Assembly: GCF_004135345.1 (NCBI RefSeq)
Contig: NZ_CP035495.1
Coordinates: 1,674,001 to 1,738,000, forward strand
DNA from: Xylanimonas allomyrinae
GTDB taxonomy: Bacteria; Actinomycetota; Actinomycetes; Actinomycetales; Cellulomonadaceae
Length of the DNA stretch: 64,000 bases
Reading direction: 5' to 3'
Shown: piece by piece, positions 16,931 through 30,092 of the stretch
How the letters are laid out: each line of letters begins with the position of its first letter
How positions within the stretch are numbered: position 1 is the stretch's first letter
The notes under the pieces: model-generated
Databases searched by the model: none
What the model saw: the letters and a program-made list of their open reading frames with translations, nothing else
Told to the model about the DNA's origin: nothing
Made by a program: the position numbers and the translations under genes

Positions 16931-17974
16931 TCAGCGACGCACGCGGGCTGCGAGGTCGGCGCCGACCTCCGCCGTCGTGCGTACGGAGGTGCCGCGCTCG
17001 GCGAGGTCGGCGGCGACGGCGCGCTCGATGCGCGCGGCCTCGTCGGCCAGGCCGAGGTGGTCGAGCAGCATGCTCACGCTCAGCACGGTCGCGGTCGGGT
17101 CGGCCTTGCCCTGCCCGGCGATGTCGGGCGCCGAGCCGTGGATGGGCTCGAACATGCTCGGGAAGGTGCCGTCGGGGTTGATGTTCGCCGAGCCGGCCAG
17201 GCCCATGCCGCCCGTGATCGCGGCGGCCTCGTCGGTGATGATGTCGCCGAACAGGTTGTCGGTGACGATGACGTCGAAGCGCGACGGCTTGGTGACCAGG
17301 AAGATGGTCGCGGCGTCGACGTGCAGGTAGTCGGTGGTGACCTCGGGGAACTCGGCGTTGACGGCCTCGACCGTGCGGCGCCACAGGTGACCGGCGTTGA
17401 CCAGCACGTTGTGCTTGTGGACGAGCGTCAGGTGCTTGCGCTCGCGATTGGCGGCCTTCTCGAACGCGTAGCGCACCACCCGCTCGACGCCGAACGCGGT
17501 GTTGAGCGAGACCTCGGTCGCGACCTCGTGCGGCGTCCCGGTGCGGATCGAGCCGCCGTTGCCGACGTACGGGCCCTCGGTGCCCTCGCGGACGACGACG
17601 AAGTCGACGTCGCCGGGGTTGGCGAGCGGCGAGGCGACGCCCTCGTAGAGCTTGTTGGGGCGCAGGTTGACGTAGTGGTCGAGCGCGAAGCGCAGCTTGA
17701 GCAGCAGGCCCCGCTCCAGCACGCCCGACGGCACCGTCGGGTCGCCGATCGCGCCGAGGAGGATCGCGTCGTGGCCCTTGATGGCCGCGAGGGTCTCGTC
17801 GGTGAGGGTCTCGCCGGTCGCGTGCCAGCGGCGCGCGCCCAGGTCGAAGTCCGTCGTGGCGACCTTGACGTCCGAGTCGGCGAGCGCCGCCTCCAGGACC
17901 GTCAGCCCCTGCTCGACAACCTCGGTGCCGATGCCGTCACCTGCGACCACTGCCAGCTCGATGTTGCGCGTCAT
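16931..17974 (-). CDS. leuB: 3-isopropylmalate dehydrogenase
   Basis: The 347-residue product has the isocitrate/isopropylmalate dehydrogenase fold. Substrate-binding arginines lie in [26 protein letters not shown], the catalytic Tyr follows [19 protein letters not shown], and catalytic Lys and metal Asp lie in [12 protein letters not shown] and [25 protein letters not shown]-binding contacts are near [21 protein letters not shown]. It oxidises and decarboxylates 3-isopropylmalate in leucine synthesis. The start is fixed by a TAGCCT box 7 nt upstream. leuA and leuCD are not in the window. Confidence 0.95.
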   Translation of the reverse strand: MTRNIELAVVAGDGIGTEVVEQGLTVLEAALADSDVKVATTDFDLGARRWHATGETLTDETLAAIKGHDAILLGAIGDPTVPSGVLERGLLLKLRFALDHYVNLRPNKLYEGVASPLANPGDVDFVVVREGTEGPYVGNGGSIRTGTPHEVATEVSLNTAFGVERVVRYAFEKAANRERKHLTLVHKHNVLVNAGHLWRRTVEAVNAEFPEVTTDYLHVDAATIFLVTKPSRFDVIVTDNLFGDIITDEAAAITGGMGLAGSANINPDGTFPSMFEPIHGSAPDIAGQGKADPTATVLSVSMLLDHLGLADEAARIERAVAADLAERGTSVRTTAEVGADLAARVRR

Positions 17975-17981
17975 ACCACCG

Positions 17982-17987
17982 AGGCTA
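17982..17987 (-). promoter_or_regulatory. -10 box of leuB (leaderless)
   Basis: TAGCCT (minus strand) is followed by 7 nt and the ATG at 17974. It lies downstream of the large inverted repeat that separates ilvC from leuB. Confidence 0.5.
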
Positions 17988-18084
17988 CTCCGCGCCAGCC
18001 ACCATGCGGGACGCCTGTCTCATTCTATGGACCCGCCTGGCGCCCCGGGTCGCACCGGGTCGCCCCCGGCCGCCCACGCGCGAC

Positions 18085-18139
18085 GAGGGTACGCGTTCGT
18101 TCACGAAACGAGCCGGATCGTGAACGAACGCGCACCCTC
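18085..18139 (-). terminator. 22-bp inverted repeat after ilvC
   Basis: Arms 18085-18106 and 18118-18139 match at 21 of 22 positions around an 11-nt loop. It is 18 bp downstream of the ilvC stop and upstream of the leuB promoter. The simplest reading is the terminator of ilvBNC. The arms contain the smaller motif CGTTCGTTCACGA, so protein binding is also possible. Confidence 0.65.
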
Positions 18140-18157
18140 GCCCGGGCATGCCGCCGG

Positions 18158-19732
<1,575 letters not shown>

Positions 19733-21574
19733 TCAATCCTCTCGGTCCCAGCTCGGAGAGATGCCCCGCGCGTACTGGATCTCGTCGTTGCTCACGCCCG
19801 CGGCCACCATGGGCCACACGAGCGCGTCACGCGAGACGGTGAAGTCGACGACGACGGGGCGGTCGTCGATCTCGTTGGCCCGGCGGATGGCGTCGTCGAC
19901 CTCGGCCACCGACTCCACCCGGATGCCGACGGCGTCGTACGCCTCGGCCAGCTTGACGAAGTCAGGCACCCGCATCGTGCCGTGGCCCGTGTGCAGGTCG
20001 GTGTTCGAGTAGCGCTCGTTGTAGAAGAGCGTCTGCCACTGGCGCACCATACCGAGCGAGCTGTTGTTGATCAGCGCGACCTTGATCGGGATCTCGTTGA
20101 TGGTGCAGGTGGCCAGCTCCTGGTTGGTCATCTGGAAGCAGCCGTCGCCGTCGATCGCCCAGACGTTGGCGTCGGGGCACCCGACCTTGGCGCCCATGGC
20201 CGCGGGGATCGCGTAGCCCATGGTGCCGAGGCCGCCCGAGTTGATCCACGTGCGTGGATGCTCATAGGTGATGAACTGCGCGGCCCACATCTGGTGCTGG
20301 CCCACGCCCGAGACGAAGACCGTGCCCGGGTCGTTGATCTCGCCGAGGCGCTGGATGACGTGCTGCGGCGAGAGCAGGCCGTCCTCGGTCTGCGTGTAGC
20401 CGAGCGGGTACGTCTTGCGCCACTCGTCGATCTGGTGCCACCAGCCGGCGAGGTCGGGCAGCCCGGCGCGCTCGTGCTCGGCCTGCAGCGCGGGCAGCAG
20501 GTCGGCGAGCACCTCGCGCAGGTCGCCGACGATCGGCACGTCGACCGCACGGTTCTTGCCGATCTCGGCCGGGTCGATGTCGGCGTGCACGACGGCGGCG
20601 TGCGGCGCGAAGCTCGACAGCTGACCGGTCACGCGGTCATCGAAGCGGGCGCCGAGCGCCACGATCAGGTCGGCCTTCTGCAGTGCTGCGACGGCGGGCA
20701 CGGTGCCGTGCATGCCGGGCATGCCCAGGTGCTGCGGGTGCGTGTCGGGCACCGCGCCGCGGGCCATGAGCGTGGTCACGACGGGCGCGCCCGACACGTC
20801 CACGAGCCTGCGCAGGCCGTCCCACGCCTGGGCGCGGATGACGCCGCCGCCCACGTAGAGCACCGGGCGCCGTGCCGACGCGAGCAGCCGCGCGGCCTCG
20901 CGCACCTGCTTGGCGTGCGGCTTGGTCACCGGGTGGTAGCCGGGCAGGCGCGTCTCGCTCTGCCAGGCGAACGACGTCGTCGCCTGGAGGGCCGACTTGG
21001 CGATGTCGACGAGCACCGGGCCGGGGCGGCCGGTCGCGGCGATGTGGAACGCCTCGGCGATGGTGCGCGCGATGTCGTCCGCGTCGGTCACGAGGTAGGA
21101 GTGCTTGGTGACCGGCATCGTGATGCCGACGATGTCGGCCTCCTGGAACGCGTCCGTGCCGATCATCGGGGCCCCGACCTGGCCCGTGATGGCCACCATC
21201 GGCACCGAGTCCATGTTGGCGTCGGCGAGCGGGGTCACGAGGTTGGTGGCCCCGGGGCCGGACGTCGCCATGGTGACGCCGACCTTGCCGGTCGCGTGCG
21301 CGTAGCCCGACGCCGCGTGCCCACCGCCCTGCTCGTGCCGCACCAGGATGTGGCGCAGGCGCTCGGAGTCGAGCAGCGGGTCGTACGCGGGGAGGATCGC
21401 GCCCCCGGGGATACCGAAGACGACCTCCGCGCCGACCTCCTCGAGCGAGCGGACGACGGCCTGTGCGCCCGTCATCGCCTCGCCGGTGACGGCGGCGGGC
21501 GCCGTCTGCGTTCCGGGGAGGACGGCGGAGCTGCGCGCGGCGACCTGTGCGGGGCTCGGGTGCGGCTGTGCCAT
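19733..21574 (-). CDS. ilvB: Acetolactate synthase large (catalytic) subunit
   Basis: The 613-residue product is a thiamine-diphosphate enzyme. Catalytic Glu is in [16 protein letters not shown], the FAD-linked middle domain spans ~220-380 ([19 protein letters not shown]), and the C-terminal ThDP motif is [30 protein letters not shown]. It forms 2-acetolactate or 2-aceto-2-hydroxybutyrate. The ATG has a GGAGAA ribosome site. A leader peptide and terminator lie upstream, so the ilvBNC operon is predicted to be attenuated by branched-chain aminoacyl-tRNA levels. Confidence 0.96.
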   Translation of the reverse strand: MAQPHPSPAQVAARSSAVLPGTQTAPAAVTGEAMTGAQAVVRSLEEVGAEVVFGIPGGAILPAYDPLLDSERLRHILVRHEQGGGHAASGYAHATGKVGVTMATSGPGATNLVTPLADANMDSVPMVAITGQVGAPMIGTDAFQEADIVGITMPVTKHSYLVTDADDIARTIAEAFHIAATGRPGPVLVDIAKSALQATTSFAWQSETRLPGYHPVTKPHAKQVREAARLLASARRPVLYVGGGVIRAQAWDGLRRLVDVSGAPVVTTLMARGAVPDTHPQHLGMPGMHGTVPAVAALQKADLIVALGARFDDRVTGQLSSFAPHAAVVHADIDPAEIGKNRAVDVPIVGDLREVLADLLPALQAEHERAGLPDLAGWWHQIDEWRKTYPLGYTQTEDGLLSPQHVIQRLGEINDPGTVFVSGVGQHQMWAAQFITYEHPRTWINSGGLGTMGYAIPAAMGAKVGCPDANVWAIDGDGCFQMTNQELATCTINEIPIKVALINNSSLGMVRQWQTLFYNERYSNTDLHTGHGTMRVPDFVKLAEAYDAVGIRVESVAEVDDAIRRANEIDDRPVVVDFTVSRDALVWPMVAAGVSNDEIQYARGISPSWDRED

Positions 21575-21612
21575 CGGATTCTCCTGCCAGTCGGTGGGTG
21601 CGGGGGCAATAG

Positions 21613-21657
21613 AAAACCCCCCGATCCCCGGATGGAGCTGCGGGGACGATCGGAGGG
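21613..21657 (-). terminator. Attenuator terminator before ilvB
   Basis: On the minus strand a long GC-rich stem (5' arm 21641-21657, 3' arm 21617-21630, small bulge, 10-nt loop) is followed by TTTT and lies 38 bp before the ilvB start. Confidence 0.8.
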
Positions 21658-21692
21658 TGAGCGCGCTGACGGTGCCGTCGGTACGTCTGGCG

Positions 21693-21737
21693 TCAGCCAG
21701 CGCGCCCGGGAAGTACTACGCGGCGGATCGTCTGCAT
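21693..21737 (-). CDS. ilvB leader peptide (attenuation), 14 aa
   Basis: ATG CAG ACG ATC CGC CGC GTA GTA CTT ... TGA encodes [14 protein letters not shown], with Ile, Val-Val and Leu codons. The RNA after the stop can form a hairpin around the stop codon or pair further downstream (GCGCGCTG...ACG with CGTCAGCGCGC), then the terminator. This is the actinobacterial ilvB leader arrangement known from Corynebacterium and Streptomyces. A -10 box ends 7 nt before the ATG, so the peptide is probably translated from a leaderless mRNA. Confidence 0.85.
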   Translation of the reverse strand: MQTIRRVVLPGRAG

Positions 21738-21744
21738 GTCCCTG

Positions 21745-21774
21745 AAGGTACGCCCCGCGGGCGCGGGGTGTCAC
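21745..21774 (-). promoter_or_regulatory. Promoter of ilvB leader-ilvBNC
   Basis: On the minus strand -35 GTGACA (21769-21774), an 18-bp spacer and -10 TACCTT (21745-21750) place the transcription start at about the leader ATG (21737). Confidence 0.65.
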
Positions 21775-21789
21775 CTTTCGTGGCGCGCT

Positions 21790-21804
21790 TCCCACATCGT
21801 GGGA
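21790..21804. promoter_or_regulatory. Palindromic operator candidate upstream of ilvB promoter
   Basis: TCCCAC-ATC-GTGGGA is a perfect 6+3+6 palindrome centred 22 bp upstream of the -35 box. The cognate regulator is unknown. Confidence 0.4.
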
Positions 21805-21838
21805 TCGCGGATCGGTCGCTGGACATCAGCGGGCCCGG

Positions 21839-22144
21839 TCAGGACGGCTCCGCCCCGAGCGCCCGCGCCGCGGCGCCGATCTCCCGCGCGAGCGCGACGT
21901 CGCGCCGCGACAGCCCGCCGACGTCGTGCGACGTCAGCCGCACCGTCACGCTGCCGTAGCGCAGGTCGACGTCAGGATGATGGCCGGCCGCGTCGGCAAG
22001 CTCGGCGATGCGCGCCACGAGCCGCGCGCCGACGTCGAACGATCCGGTGCGGAAGACGGCCTCGGCGAGGCCGGGCACCCGCCAGCCGTCCGTCCCCTCG
22101 GCCGCCACGAACTCCTCGGGCGCGATGGCGTCGCCTGCCGTCAT
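21839..22144 (-). CDS. 4a-hydroxytetrahydrobiopterin (pterin-4a-carbinolamine) dehydratase
   Basis: The 101-residue product has the compact PCD/DCoH fold signature: [51 protein letters not shown], containing the catalytic histidine pair and the following strand, then [20 protein letters not shown]. No aromatic amino acid hydroxylase is nearby, and in such bacteria the role may be general pterin recycling. Its ATG overlaps the stop expected for ilvD after frame correction (ATGA), which suggests coupling. Confidence 0.85.
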   Translation of the reverse strand: MTAGDAIAPEEFVAAEGTDGWRVPGLAEAVFRTGSFDVGARLVARIAELADAAGHHPDVDLRYGSVTVRLTSHDVGGLSRRDVALAREIGAAARALGAEPS

Positions 22145-23834
22145 TCGAGCACCGCCCCCGCGACGCCGACTGCACCAGCTTGGTGTACTTCGCCAGCACG
22201 CCGCGCGTGTACGCGTGCGCGAGCGGCGCCCAGCCGTCGCGCCGGGCGGCGAGCACGGCGTCGTCGGCCAGGAAGTCGAGCGTCTTGGCGCGCACGTCCA
22301 GGCGGATGCGGTCGCCGTCGCGCACGAACGCGATGGGACCGCCGTCGACGGACTCCGGGGCGATGTGGCCCACGCACAGGCCCGTGGTGCCGCCCGAGAA
22401 CCGCCCGTCGGTGACGAGCAGCACGTCCTTGCCGAGGCCGGCGCCCTTGATCGCGCCGGTGATGGCCAGCATCTCGCGCATGCCCGGCCCACCCTTGGGG
22501 CCTTCGTAGCGGATGACGACGACGTCGCCCTCGGTGATCGTGCCGTCCTCCAGGGCGTCCAGGGCGGCGCGCTCGCGCTCGAAGACGCGCGCCGTCCCCT
22601 CGAAGACGTCCTCGGTGAACCCGGCCGTCTTCACGACGGCGCCGTCGGGCGCGAGCGAGCCGTGCAGGATCGTGATGCCGCCCGTGGCGTGGATGGGGTT
22701 GTCGATCGCGCGCAGGATGACCCCGTCGGGGTCCGGCGGGGCGATGCCAGCCAGGTTCTCCGCGACCGTGCGACCCGTCACGGTCAGCGCGTCGCCGTGC
22801 AGCAGCCCGGCCTCCAGCAGCGCCTTCATGACCACGGGCACCCCGCCGACGCGGTCGACGTCGTTCATGACGTACCGCCCGAACGGCTTGAGGTCGCCCA
22901 GGTGCGGCACACGGTCGCCGATCCGGTCGAAGTCCGCGAGGGTCAGGTCGACGTCGGCCTCGTGCGCGATGGCCAGCAGGTGCAGCACCGCGTTGGTCGA
23001 GCCGCCGAACGCCATCACGACGGCGATGGCGTTCTCGAACGCCTCCTTGGTGAGGATCTGCCGCGCCGTGATGCCCTGGCGCAGCAGGTTCACCACGGCT
23101 TCCCCCGACCGGTGCGCCCAGGTGTCGCGGCGCCTGTCGGCCGACGGCGGCGAGGCCGATCCCGGCAGCGACATCCCGAGCGCCTCGGCGGCCGAGGCCA
23201 TCGTGTTGGCGGTGTACATGCCGCCGCACGCACCCTCACCGGGGCAGATCGCGCGCTCGATGCGGCCGACGTCCTCCTCGCTCATGAGCCCGCGCGCGCA
23301 CGCACCCACGGCCTCGAAGGCGTCGATGATCGTGACCTGCCGCTCGGAGCCGTCCGAGAGCGTGACCCAGCCGGGCATGATCGACCCGGCGTAGAGGAAC
23401 ACGCTCGCCAGGTCGAGCCGCGCGGCCGCCATGAGCATGCCCGGCAGCGACTTGTCGCACCCGGCCAGCAGCACCGACCCGTCGAGCCGTTCGGCCGACA
23501 TGACGACCTCGACCGAGTCGGCGATGACGTCGCGCGACACGAGCGAGAAGTGCATCCCCTCGTGCCCCATCGAGATGCCGTCGGACACCGAGATCGTCCC
23601 GAACTCCAGGGGGTAGCCGCCGGCCGCGTGCACGCCCTCCTTGCACGCCTGCGCGAGCCGGTCGAGCGACAGGTTGCACGGCGTGATCTCGTTCCACGAC
23701 GACGCGACGCCGATCTGCGGCTTGGCGAAGTCCTCGTCCCCCATCCCGACGGCACGCAGCATCCCGCGTGCCGCGGTCGCCTCAAGCCCGTCGGTCACCT
23801 GCCACGAGCGGGGCTTGACGTCGCGAGCGCCCAT
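22141..23834 (-). CDS. ilvD: Dihydroxy-acid dehydratase, copy 1 (apparent C-terminal frameshift)
   Basis: This IlvD is of the shorter class: 564 residues after correction. [Fe-S] and active-site regions are [13 protein letters not shown] and [26 protein letters not shown], with later [18 protein letters not shown] and [19 protein letters not shown]. Up to [12 protein letters not shown] the frame is normal. There a run of five C (22155-22159, plus strand) appears one base short. With one base added the protein ends RGAVLE at a TGA overlapping the next start; as read, the frame runs on to 21972 with an unrelated Arg-rich tail. The start is supported by a TACGCT box 6 nt upstream. It makes the 2-oxo acid precursors of Val, Leu and Ile. 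Confidence 0.9.
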
Positions 23835-23840
23835 GGGCCG

Positions 23841-23846
23841 AGCGTA
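23841..23846 (-). promoter_or_regulatory. -10 box of ilvD copy 1 (leaderless)
   Basis: TACGCT (minus strand) is followed by 6 nt and the ATG at 23834. Confidence 0.5.
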
Positions 23847-23953
23847 GGTCCGGTGCGCCGCCCGCGCGCGGGGCAGCGCACCGGTTCGGCTCGCGAGGGA
23901 GCCACCCGCGTCAGGGGGTTGCCCGCTCGCCGTGCTGCGGTCACGCTAGAACC

Positions 23954-24397
23954 GTGTTCCAGCGCCCCGCTCCTCGCCCGAACCCGCCCGTCACCCGCGA
24001 CCGCGTCGAGGCCGTGCTGAAGGCGCGGGACTGGAAGTACTGGATCGACTCGGACGGCGATCTGGGCGGGAACTGGGACGGCAACCAGTTCTTCTTCCTC
24101 TTCTACGGCAAGCAGAAGGAGATCCTCCAGGTCCGCGGATGGTGGAAGCACGAACTGCCCGGCGTCGCGGAGGTCGCAGCCACGACCGTCGCCAACGCGT
24201 GGAACCGGGACATGCTCTTCCCGAAGGTCTATGTGCGGGTCAGCGAAGACGTCGTCCGCGTCATCGGCGAGCAGTCGATCGACCTTGAGCACGGCGTGAC
24301 CGACGAGCAGCTGAGCCTGTTCGTGCGGTCGTCCATCTCGACCAGCCTGCAGGCGTTCGAGCGGTTCGACGAGCACTTCCGCGACCCCGTCTCCTGA
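23954..24397 (+). CDS. YbjN domain-containing protein
   Basis: The 147-residue product resembles the actinobacterial YbjN family: VTRDRVEAVLKARDWKYWIDSDGDLGGNWDGNQFFFLFYGKQKEILQVRGWW, then NRDMLFPKVYVRVSEDVVRVIGEQSIDLEHGVTDEQLSLFVRSSI. The fold is like the type III secretion chaperone-like superfamily. In actinobacteria such proteins occur in tandem pairs of unknown role; only one is present here. It lies alone between two ilvD genes on the opposite strand. The GTG at 23954 is 12 nt after a CACGCT -10-like box. Confidence 0.82.
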   Translation: MFQRPAPRPNPPVTRDRVEAVLKARDWKYWIDSDGDLGGNWDGNQFFFLFYGKQKEILQVRGWWKHELPGVAEVAATTVANAWNRDMLFPKVYVRVSEDVVRVIGEQSIDLEHGVTDEQLSLFVRSSISTSLQAFERFDEHFRDPVS

Positions 24398-24428
24398 CGG
24401 GTCGCGCGCCCCTGACGGCGTCGCGGCG

Positions 24429-26291
24429 TCAGCGCCGGGGCAGGCGCGACACGTCCCGCACGGCACCGCGGTCCGCCGACGTCGCCATGGCGGCGTAGGC
24501 CCGCAGGGCCGGCGACACGTACCGGTCACGGTCGACGGGCGTCCACGGGAACTCCGACGCCTCCATCTTGGCGCGCCGCTCCGCGAGCACCGCGTCCGGC
24601 ACGTTGACACGGATGACCCGGGCCTCGACGTCGATCTCGATCTCGTCGCCGTCCTCGACCAGGCCGATGGTGCCGCCCGCGGCGGCCTCCGGGGACACGT
24701 GGCCCACGGAGATGCCCGACGACCCGCCCGAGAACCGCCCGTCGGTGATCAGCGCGACGACCTTGCCCAGCCCACGGCCCTTGATGAACGACGTCGGGTA
24801 GAGCATCTCCTGCATGCCCGGACCGCCCGCGGGCCCCTCGTAGCGCACGACGACGACGTGCCCGGGCTCGACCTGCTTGGTGAGGATCTTCTCGACCGCC
24901 TGCTCCTGCGACTCGACGACGAGCGCCTTGCCCGTGAAGTGGAAGACGTCGGGGTCGATGCCGGCCGTCTTGATGATCGCGCCGTCCTGCGCCAGGTTGC
25001 CCTTGAGCACCGCGAGGCCGCCCTCGACGGTGTAGGCGTGCTCGATGTCGCGGATGCAGCCGATCGCGGCGTCGGTGTCGAGCGACTCCCACACGTTCGA
25101 CGTCGAGAACGCCTGCGTCGTGCGGACGCCGCCGGGAGCCGCGTGGAACAGGTCGACCGCCCGCTGCGTCGCGGAACCGCCGCGCACGTCCCAGGCGTCG
25201 AGCCACGCGCGCAGCGTCGGGGTGTGCACCGAGGTGACGTCGTGGTCGAGCAGCCCGGCGCGGTCGAGCTCGCCCAGCAGCGCGGGGATGCCCCCGGCCC
25301 GGTGCACGTCCTCCATGTGGAAGTCCGGATGGTTCGGCGCGACCTTGCTCAGGCAGGGCACGCGGCGGCTGATCGCGTCGATGTCGTCGAGCGTGAAGTC
25401 GACGCCCGCCTCCTGCGCGGCCGCGAGGATGTGCAGCACCGTGTTGGTCGAGCCGCCCATGGCGACGTCGAGCGTCATCGCGTTGGTGAACGCGGCCCTG
25501 GTGGCGATGCCGCGCGGCGCCGCCGTGTCGTCGCCGTCCTCGTAGTAGCGGCGGGCCAGGTCCACGACGGTGCGGCCCGCCTCGAGGAACAGGTCCTTGC
25601 GCGCGGTGTGCGTGGCGAGCGTCGAGCCGTTGCCCGGCAGCGACAGGCCCAGCGCCTCCGTGAGGCAGTTCATCGAGTTCGCCGTGAACATGCCCGAGCA
25701 CGAGCCGCACGTCGGGCAGGCGTTCTCCTCGACGAGCCCGAGCGAGTCGTCCGAGACGTTGTCGTCGGCCGAGTAGTTGATCGCGTTGATGAGGTTCAGG
25801 TGCGTCCGGGCGACGCCGTCGGCGACGACGGCCTTGCCGGCCTCCATCGGCCCGCCCGAGACGAAGACCGTCGGGATGTTCAGCCGCAGCGCCGCGTTGA
25901 GCATGCCCGGGGTGATCTTGTCGCAGTTGGAGATGCACACGAGCGCGTCCGCGGTGTGCGCGCTGACCATGTACTCGACCGAGTCGGCGATCAGGTCGCG
26001 GCTGGGCAGCGAGTAGAGCATCCCCCCGTGCCCCATCGCGATGCCGTCGTCGACGGCGATCGTGTTGAACTCCTTGGCCACGCCGCCCGCCTCGCGGATC
26101 GCGGAGGCCACCAAGTCGCCCATGTCCTTGAGGTGGACGTGCCCGGGGACGAACTGCGTGTACGAGTTGGCGATCGCGATGATCGGCTTGCCGAAGTCCT
26201 CGGCACCCATGCCGGTCGCGCGCCACAGGGCACGCGCGCCCGCCATGTTGCGGCCGTGGGTGGACGTACGGGAGCGCAGGGGCCGACTCAT
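24429..26291 (-). CDS. ilvD: Dihydroxy-acid dehydratase, copy 2 (E. coli-type, 620 aa)
   Basis: The product is 620 residues, close to E. coli IlvD (616). It begins [24 protein letters not shown] and carries [12 protein letters not shown] and the Fe-S loop [31 protein letters not shown], which differs from the [11 protein letters not shown] loop of copy 1 and is typical of the [4Fe-4S] class. Later motifs [18 protein letters not shown] and [24 protein letters not shown] are intact. A TAGGGT box 7 nt before the ATG fixes the start. Its presence 1.9 kb from another ilvD gives the cell two non-identical enzymes for the same step. Confidence 0.94.
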   Translation of the reverse strand: MSRPLRSRTSTHGRNMAGARALWRATGMGAEDFGKPIIAIANSYTQFVPGHVHLKDMGDLVASAIREAGGVAKEFNTIAVDDGIAMGHGGMLYSLPSRDLIADSVEYMVSAHTADALVCISNCDKITPGMLNAALRLNIPTVFVSGGPMEAGKAVVADGVARTHLNLINAINYSADDNVSDDSLGLVEENACPTCGSCSGMFTANSMNCLTEALGLSLPGNGSTLATHTARKDLFLEAGRTVVDLARRYYEDGDDTAAPRGIATRAAFTNAMTLDVAMGGSTNTVLHILAAAQEAGVDFTLDDIDAISRRVPCLSKVAPNHPDFHMEDVHRAGGIPALLGELDRAGLLDHDVTSVHTPTLRAWLDAWDVRGGSATQRAVDLFHAAPGGVRTTQAFSTSNVWESLDTDAAIGCIRDIEHAYTVEGGLAVLKGNLAQDGAIIKTAGIDPDVFHFTGKALVVESQEQAVEKILTKQVEPGHVVVVRYEGPAGGPGMQEMLYPTSFIKGRGLGKVVALITDGRFSGGSSGISVGHVSPEAAAGGTIGLVEDGDEIEIDVEARVIRVNVPDAVLAERRAKMEASEFPWTPVDRDRYVSPALRAYAAMATSADRGAVRDVSRLPRR

Positions 26292-26298
26292 GCGGATC

Positions 26299-26304
26299 AC
26301 CCTA
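26299..26304 (-). promoter_or_regulatory. -10 box of ilvD copy 2 (leaderless)
   Basis: TAGGGT (minus strand) is followed by 7 nt and the ATG at 26291. It lies in the short gap after the peptide transporter gene, giving ilvD its own promoter. Confidence 0.5.
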
Positions 26305-26349
26305 CGCCGCCGTCCGCGGGCTGAGCGGCCCCCGTCCGCAGGGTGACCG

Positions 26350-27873
<1,524 letters not shown>

Positions 27874-27942
27874 CCACTGATGCTCGCACCGCGACCGCTC
27901 CCACGCCGCTGGAGACGGCGGCGGGAGAGGCCGCCGTCCGTG

Positions 27943-28541
27943 CTAGCGGCCCGTCGCCGCCTGGAACTCGTCCTCCAGGAGGCTCATCACGACGACGTCC
28001 ACCCAGCGGTCGCCGTCGCGGTGCGCGTCGCGCAGGCGACCCTCCTCGCGGAACCCGAGCGACTCGTACAGGGCCTTGGCACGCGGGTTGATGGTCAGCA
28101 CGTGCAACGACACCCGGTGCAGCCCCGGGCCGTGCTCGAGCTCGCCGTCGACGCGCACACCCTGGAACGCGAACCGCAGCACCTCCCAGATGGCCTCGCG
28201 GCCGTACCCGCGGCCCGGTAGTCGGGGAGCATCTGCAGGCGCAGGTTGGCCGACCGCGCGACGTCGTCCAGGTCGTTGAGGACGATCTCGCCGATGAGCT
28301 CGTCGCTCACCGGCTGCCCGCCCCGGACGGCGCCGGGCGTGATCGCCCAGTCGTACCGGCCGGGACGGTCGCTGACCGTCGCCGCCCACTCGTCGACCTG
28401 TGCGCGCGTGAACGACGTCGTCGTCCCCGTCTGGCGCATGCCCTCCGGGTCCTGCAACGACTCCCAGAGGCGCTGCGCGTCACGTGCCTCGATGGGGCGC
28501 AGGCGCACCATCTCGCCGTGCAGCACGGAGCTGCGGGTCAC
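27943..28541 (-). CDS. GNAT family N-acetyltransferase (RimJ-like), apparent frameshift
   Basis: The N-terminal part (MTRSSVLHGEMVRLRPIEARDAQRLWESLQDPEG... LIGEIVLNDLDDVARSANLRLQMLPDYR) and the C-terminal part (GYGREAIWEVLRFAFQGVRVDGELEHGPGLHRVSLHVLTINPRAKALYESLGFREEGRLRDA) are in different frames. The switch lies at a CCC run (28214-28216, plus strand). Adding one base restores a 199-residue GNAT with the RGRGYGREA acetyl-CoA loop. It resembles RimJ/RimL-type transferases; the substrate is unknown. It follows gatB by 16 bp and probably belongs to the gatCAB transcript. Confidence 0.8.
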
Positions 28542-28557
28542 CGGGTCCCCCGTCCCG

Positions 28558-30066
28558 TCAGGCGCCGATGCGCTCGAGCACCAGCTCGCGCACCCGCTTG
28601 GCGTCGGCCTGGCCCTTGGTCGCCTTCATGACGGCGCCGATGATCGCACCGACCGGGCCGAGGTTCCCGCCACGGACCTTCTCGACGACGTCGGGCTGCG
28701 CGGCCAGGGCCGCGTCGACGGCCTCGAGCAGCGCCCCGTCGTCCGACACCACCTCGATGCCGCGCGCGACGACGACCGCCTCGGGGTCGCCCTCGCCTGC
28801 CAGCACGCCCTCGAGCACCTGGCGCGCGAGCTTGTCGTTGATGCGCCCGGAGTCCACGAGCGCCTGGAGCTGGGCGATCTGCGCCGGCGTGATGGCCAGC
28901 TCGTCGAGGGTCGTCTCGGTCTGGTTGGCGCGCCGGGCCAGCTCCCCCATCCACCACTTGCGCGCGGCCGCGGGCGTGGCGCCCGCCGCGACGGTCGCCT
29001 CGATGAGGTCGAGCGCACCGGCGTTGACGACGTCGCGCATCTCCGCGTCGGCGTAGCCCCACTCGCCCTGCAGCCGGCGACGGCGCGTCGCGGGCAGCTC
29101 GGGCAGCGCCGCACGGATCTGCTCGACCCACTCGCGGCTCGGTGCCACGGGCACCAGGTCGGGCTCCGGGAAGTACCGGTAGTCCTCGGCGTCCGACTTC
29201 ACGCGGCCGGCCGACGTCGTGCCCGTGTCCTCGTGGAAGTGCCGGGTCTCCTGCACGACGGCGTCACCCGCGTCGAGGATCGCGGCCTGGCGCGAGATCT
29301 CGTAGCGCACGGCGCGCTCGACCGAGCGGAACGAGTTGACGTTCTTGGTCTCGGTGCGCGTGCCGAGCTTGTCCTGCGGCGTCGGGCGCAGCGAGACGTT
29401 GACGTCGGCGCGCACGTTGCCGCGCTCCATGCGGGCCTCGGACACGTCGAGCGCACGGAAGATGTCGCGCAGCGTCTGCACGTAGGCGCGGGCGACCTCG
29501 GGCGCGCGGTCGCCGACGCCCTCGATGGGCTTGGTGACGATCTCCACGAGGGGGATGCCCGCACGGTTGTAGTCCACCAGCGAGTACTCCGCGCCCTGGA
29601 TGCGGCCGGTCGCCCCGCCCACGTGCGTGTTCTTGCCGGCGTCCTCCTCCATGTGCGCGCGCTCGATCTCGACGCGGACCACGGTGCCGTCGTCGAGCTC
29701 GACGTCGACCCAGCCGTCGTACGCGATGGGCTCGTCGTACTGCGACGTCTGGAAGTTCTTCGGAACGTCCGGGTAGAAGTAGTTCTTCCGCGCGAACCGG
29801 CAGGTCTGCGCGATCTGGCAGTTGAGGGCCAGCCCGATGCGGATCGCGTACTCGACGGCCTTGCCGTTGACCACCGGCAGGGCGCCCGGCAGTCCCAGGC
29901 TCACCGGGGTGGTCTGCGTGTTCGGCTCGCCGCCGAAGGCGACCTCGGCCGCGCAGAACATCTTGGTGCGCGTGCCGAGCTCGACGTGCACCTCGATGCC
30001 GAGCACCGGGTCGTACCTCGTGACGGCGTCGGCGTAGTCGACGAGTGCGGGCGTGTTCACGGACAC
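28558..30066 (-). CDS. gatB: Asp-tRNA(Asn)/Glu-tRNA(Gln) amidotransferase subunit B
   Basis: The product is 502 residues. The GatB/GatE catalytic cradle begins [50 protein letters not shown], with the zinc/Mg and tRNA-3'-end binding region through [18 protein letters not shown] and [10 protein letters not shown]-type motif (here [10 protein letters not shown]). The C-terminal YqeY-like tail domain ends near [23 protein letters not shown]. It phosphorylates and amidates Glu-tRNA(Gln) or Asp-tRNA(Asn). GTG at 30066 is preferred because GGAG lies 9 nt upstream; a GTG at 30096 overlapping the gatA stop is the alternative. Confidence 0.94.
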   Translation of the reverse strand: MSVNTPALVDYADAVTRYDPVLGIEVHVELGTRTKMFCAAEVAFGGEPNTQTTPVSLGLPGALPVVNGKAVEYAIRIGLALNCQIAQTCRFARKNYFYPDVPKNFQTSQYDEPIAYDGWVDVELDDGTVVRVEIERAHMEEDAGKNTHVGGATGRIQGAEYSLVDYNRAGIPLVEIVTKPIEGVGDRAPEVARAYVQTLRDIFRALDVSEARMERGNVRADVNVSLRPTPQDKLGTRTETKNVNSFRSVERAVRYEISRQAAILDAGDAVVQETRHFHEDTGTTSAGRVKSDAEDYRYFPEPDLVPVAPSREWVEQIRAALPELPATRRRRLQGEWGYADAEMRDVVNAGALDLIEATVAAGATPAAARKWWMGELARRANQTETTLDELAITPAQIAQLQALVDSGRINDKLARQVLEGVLAGEGDPEAVVVARGIEVVSDDGALLEAVDAALAAQPDVVEKVRGGNLGPVGAIIGAVMKATKGQADAKRVRELVLERIGA

Positions 30067-30092
30067 GGTTCGGTTCTCCGTCTTCTCGTTCG

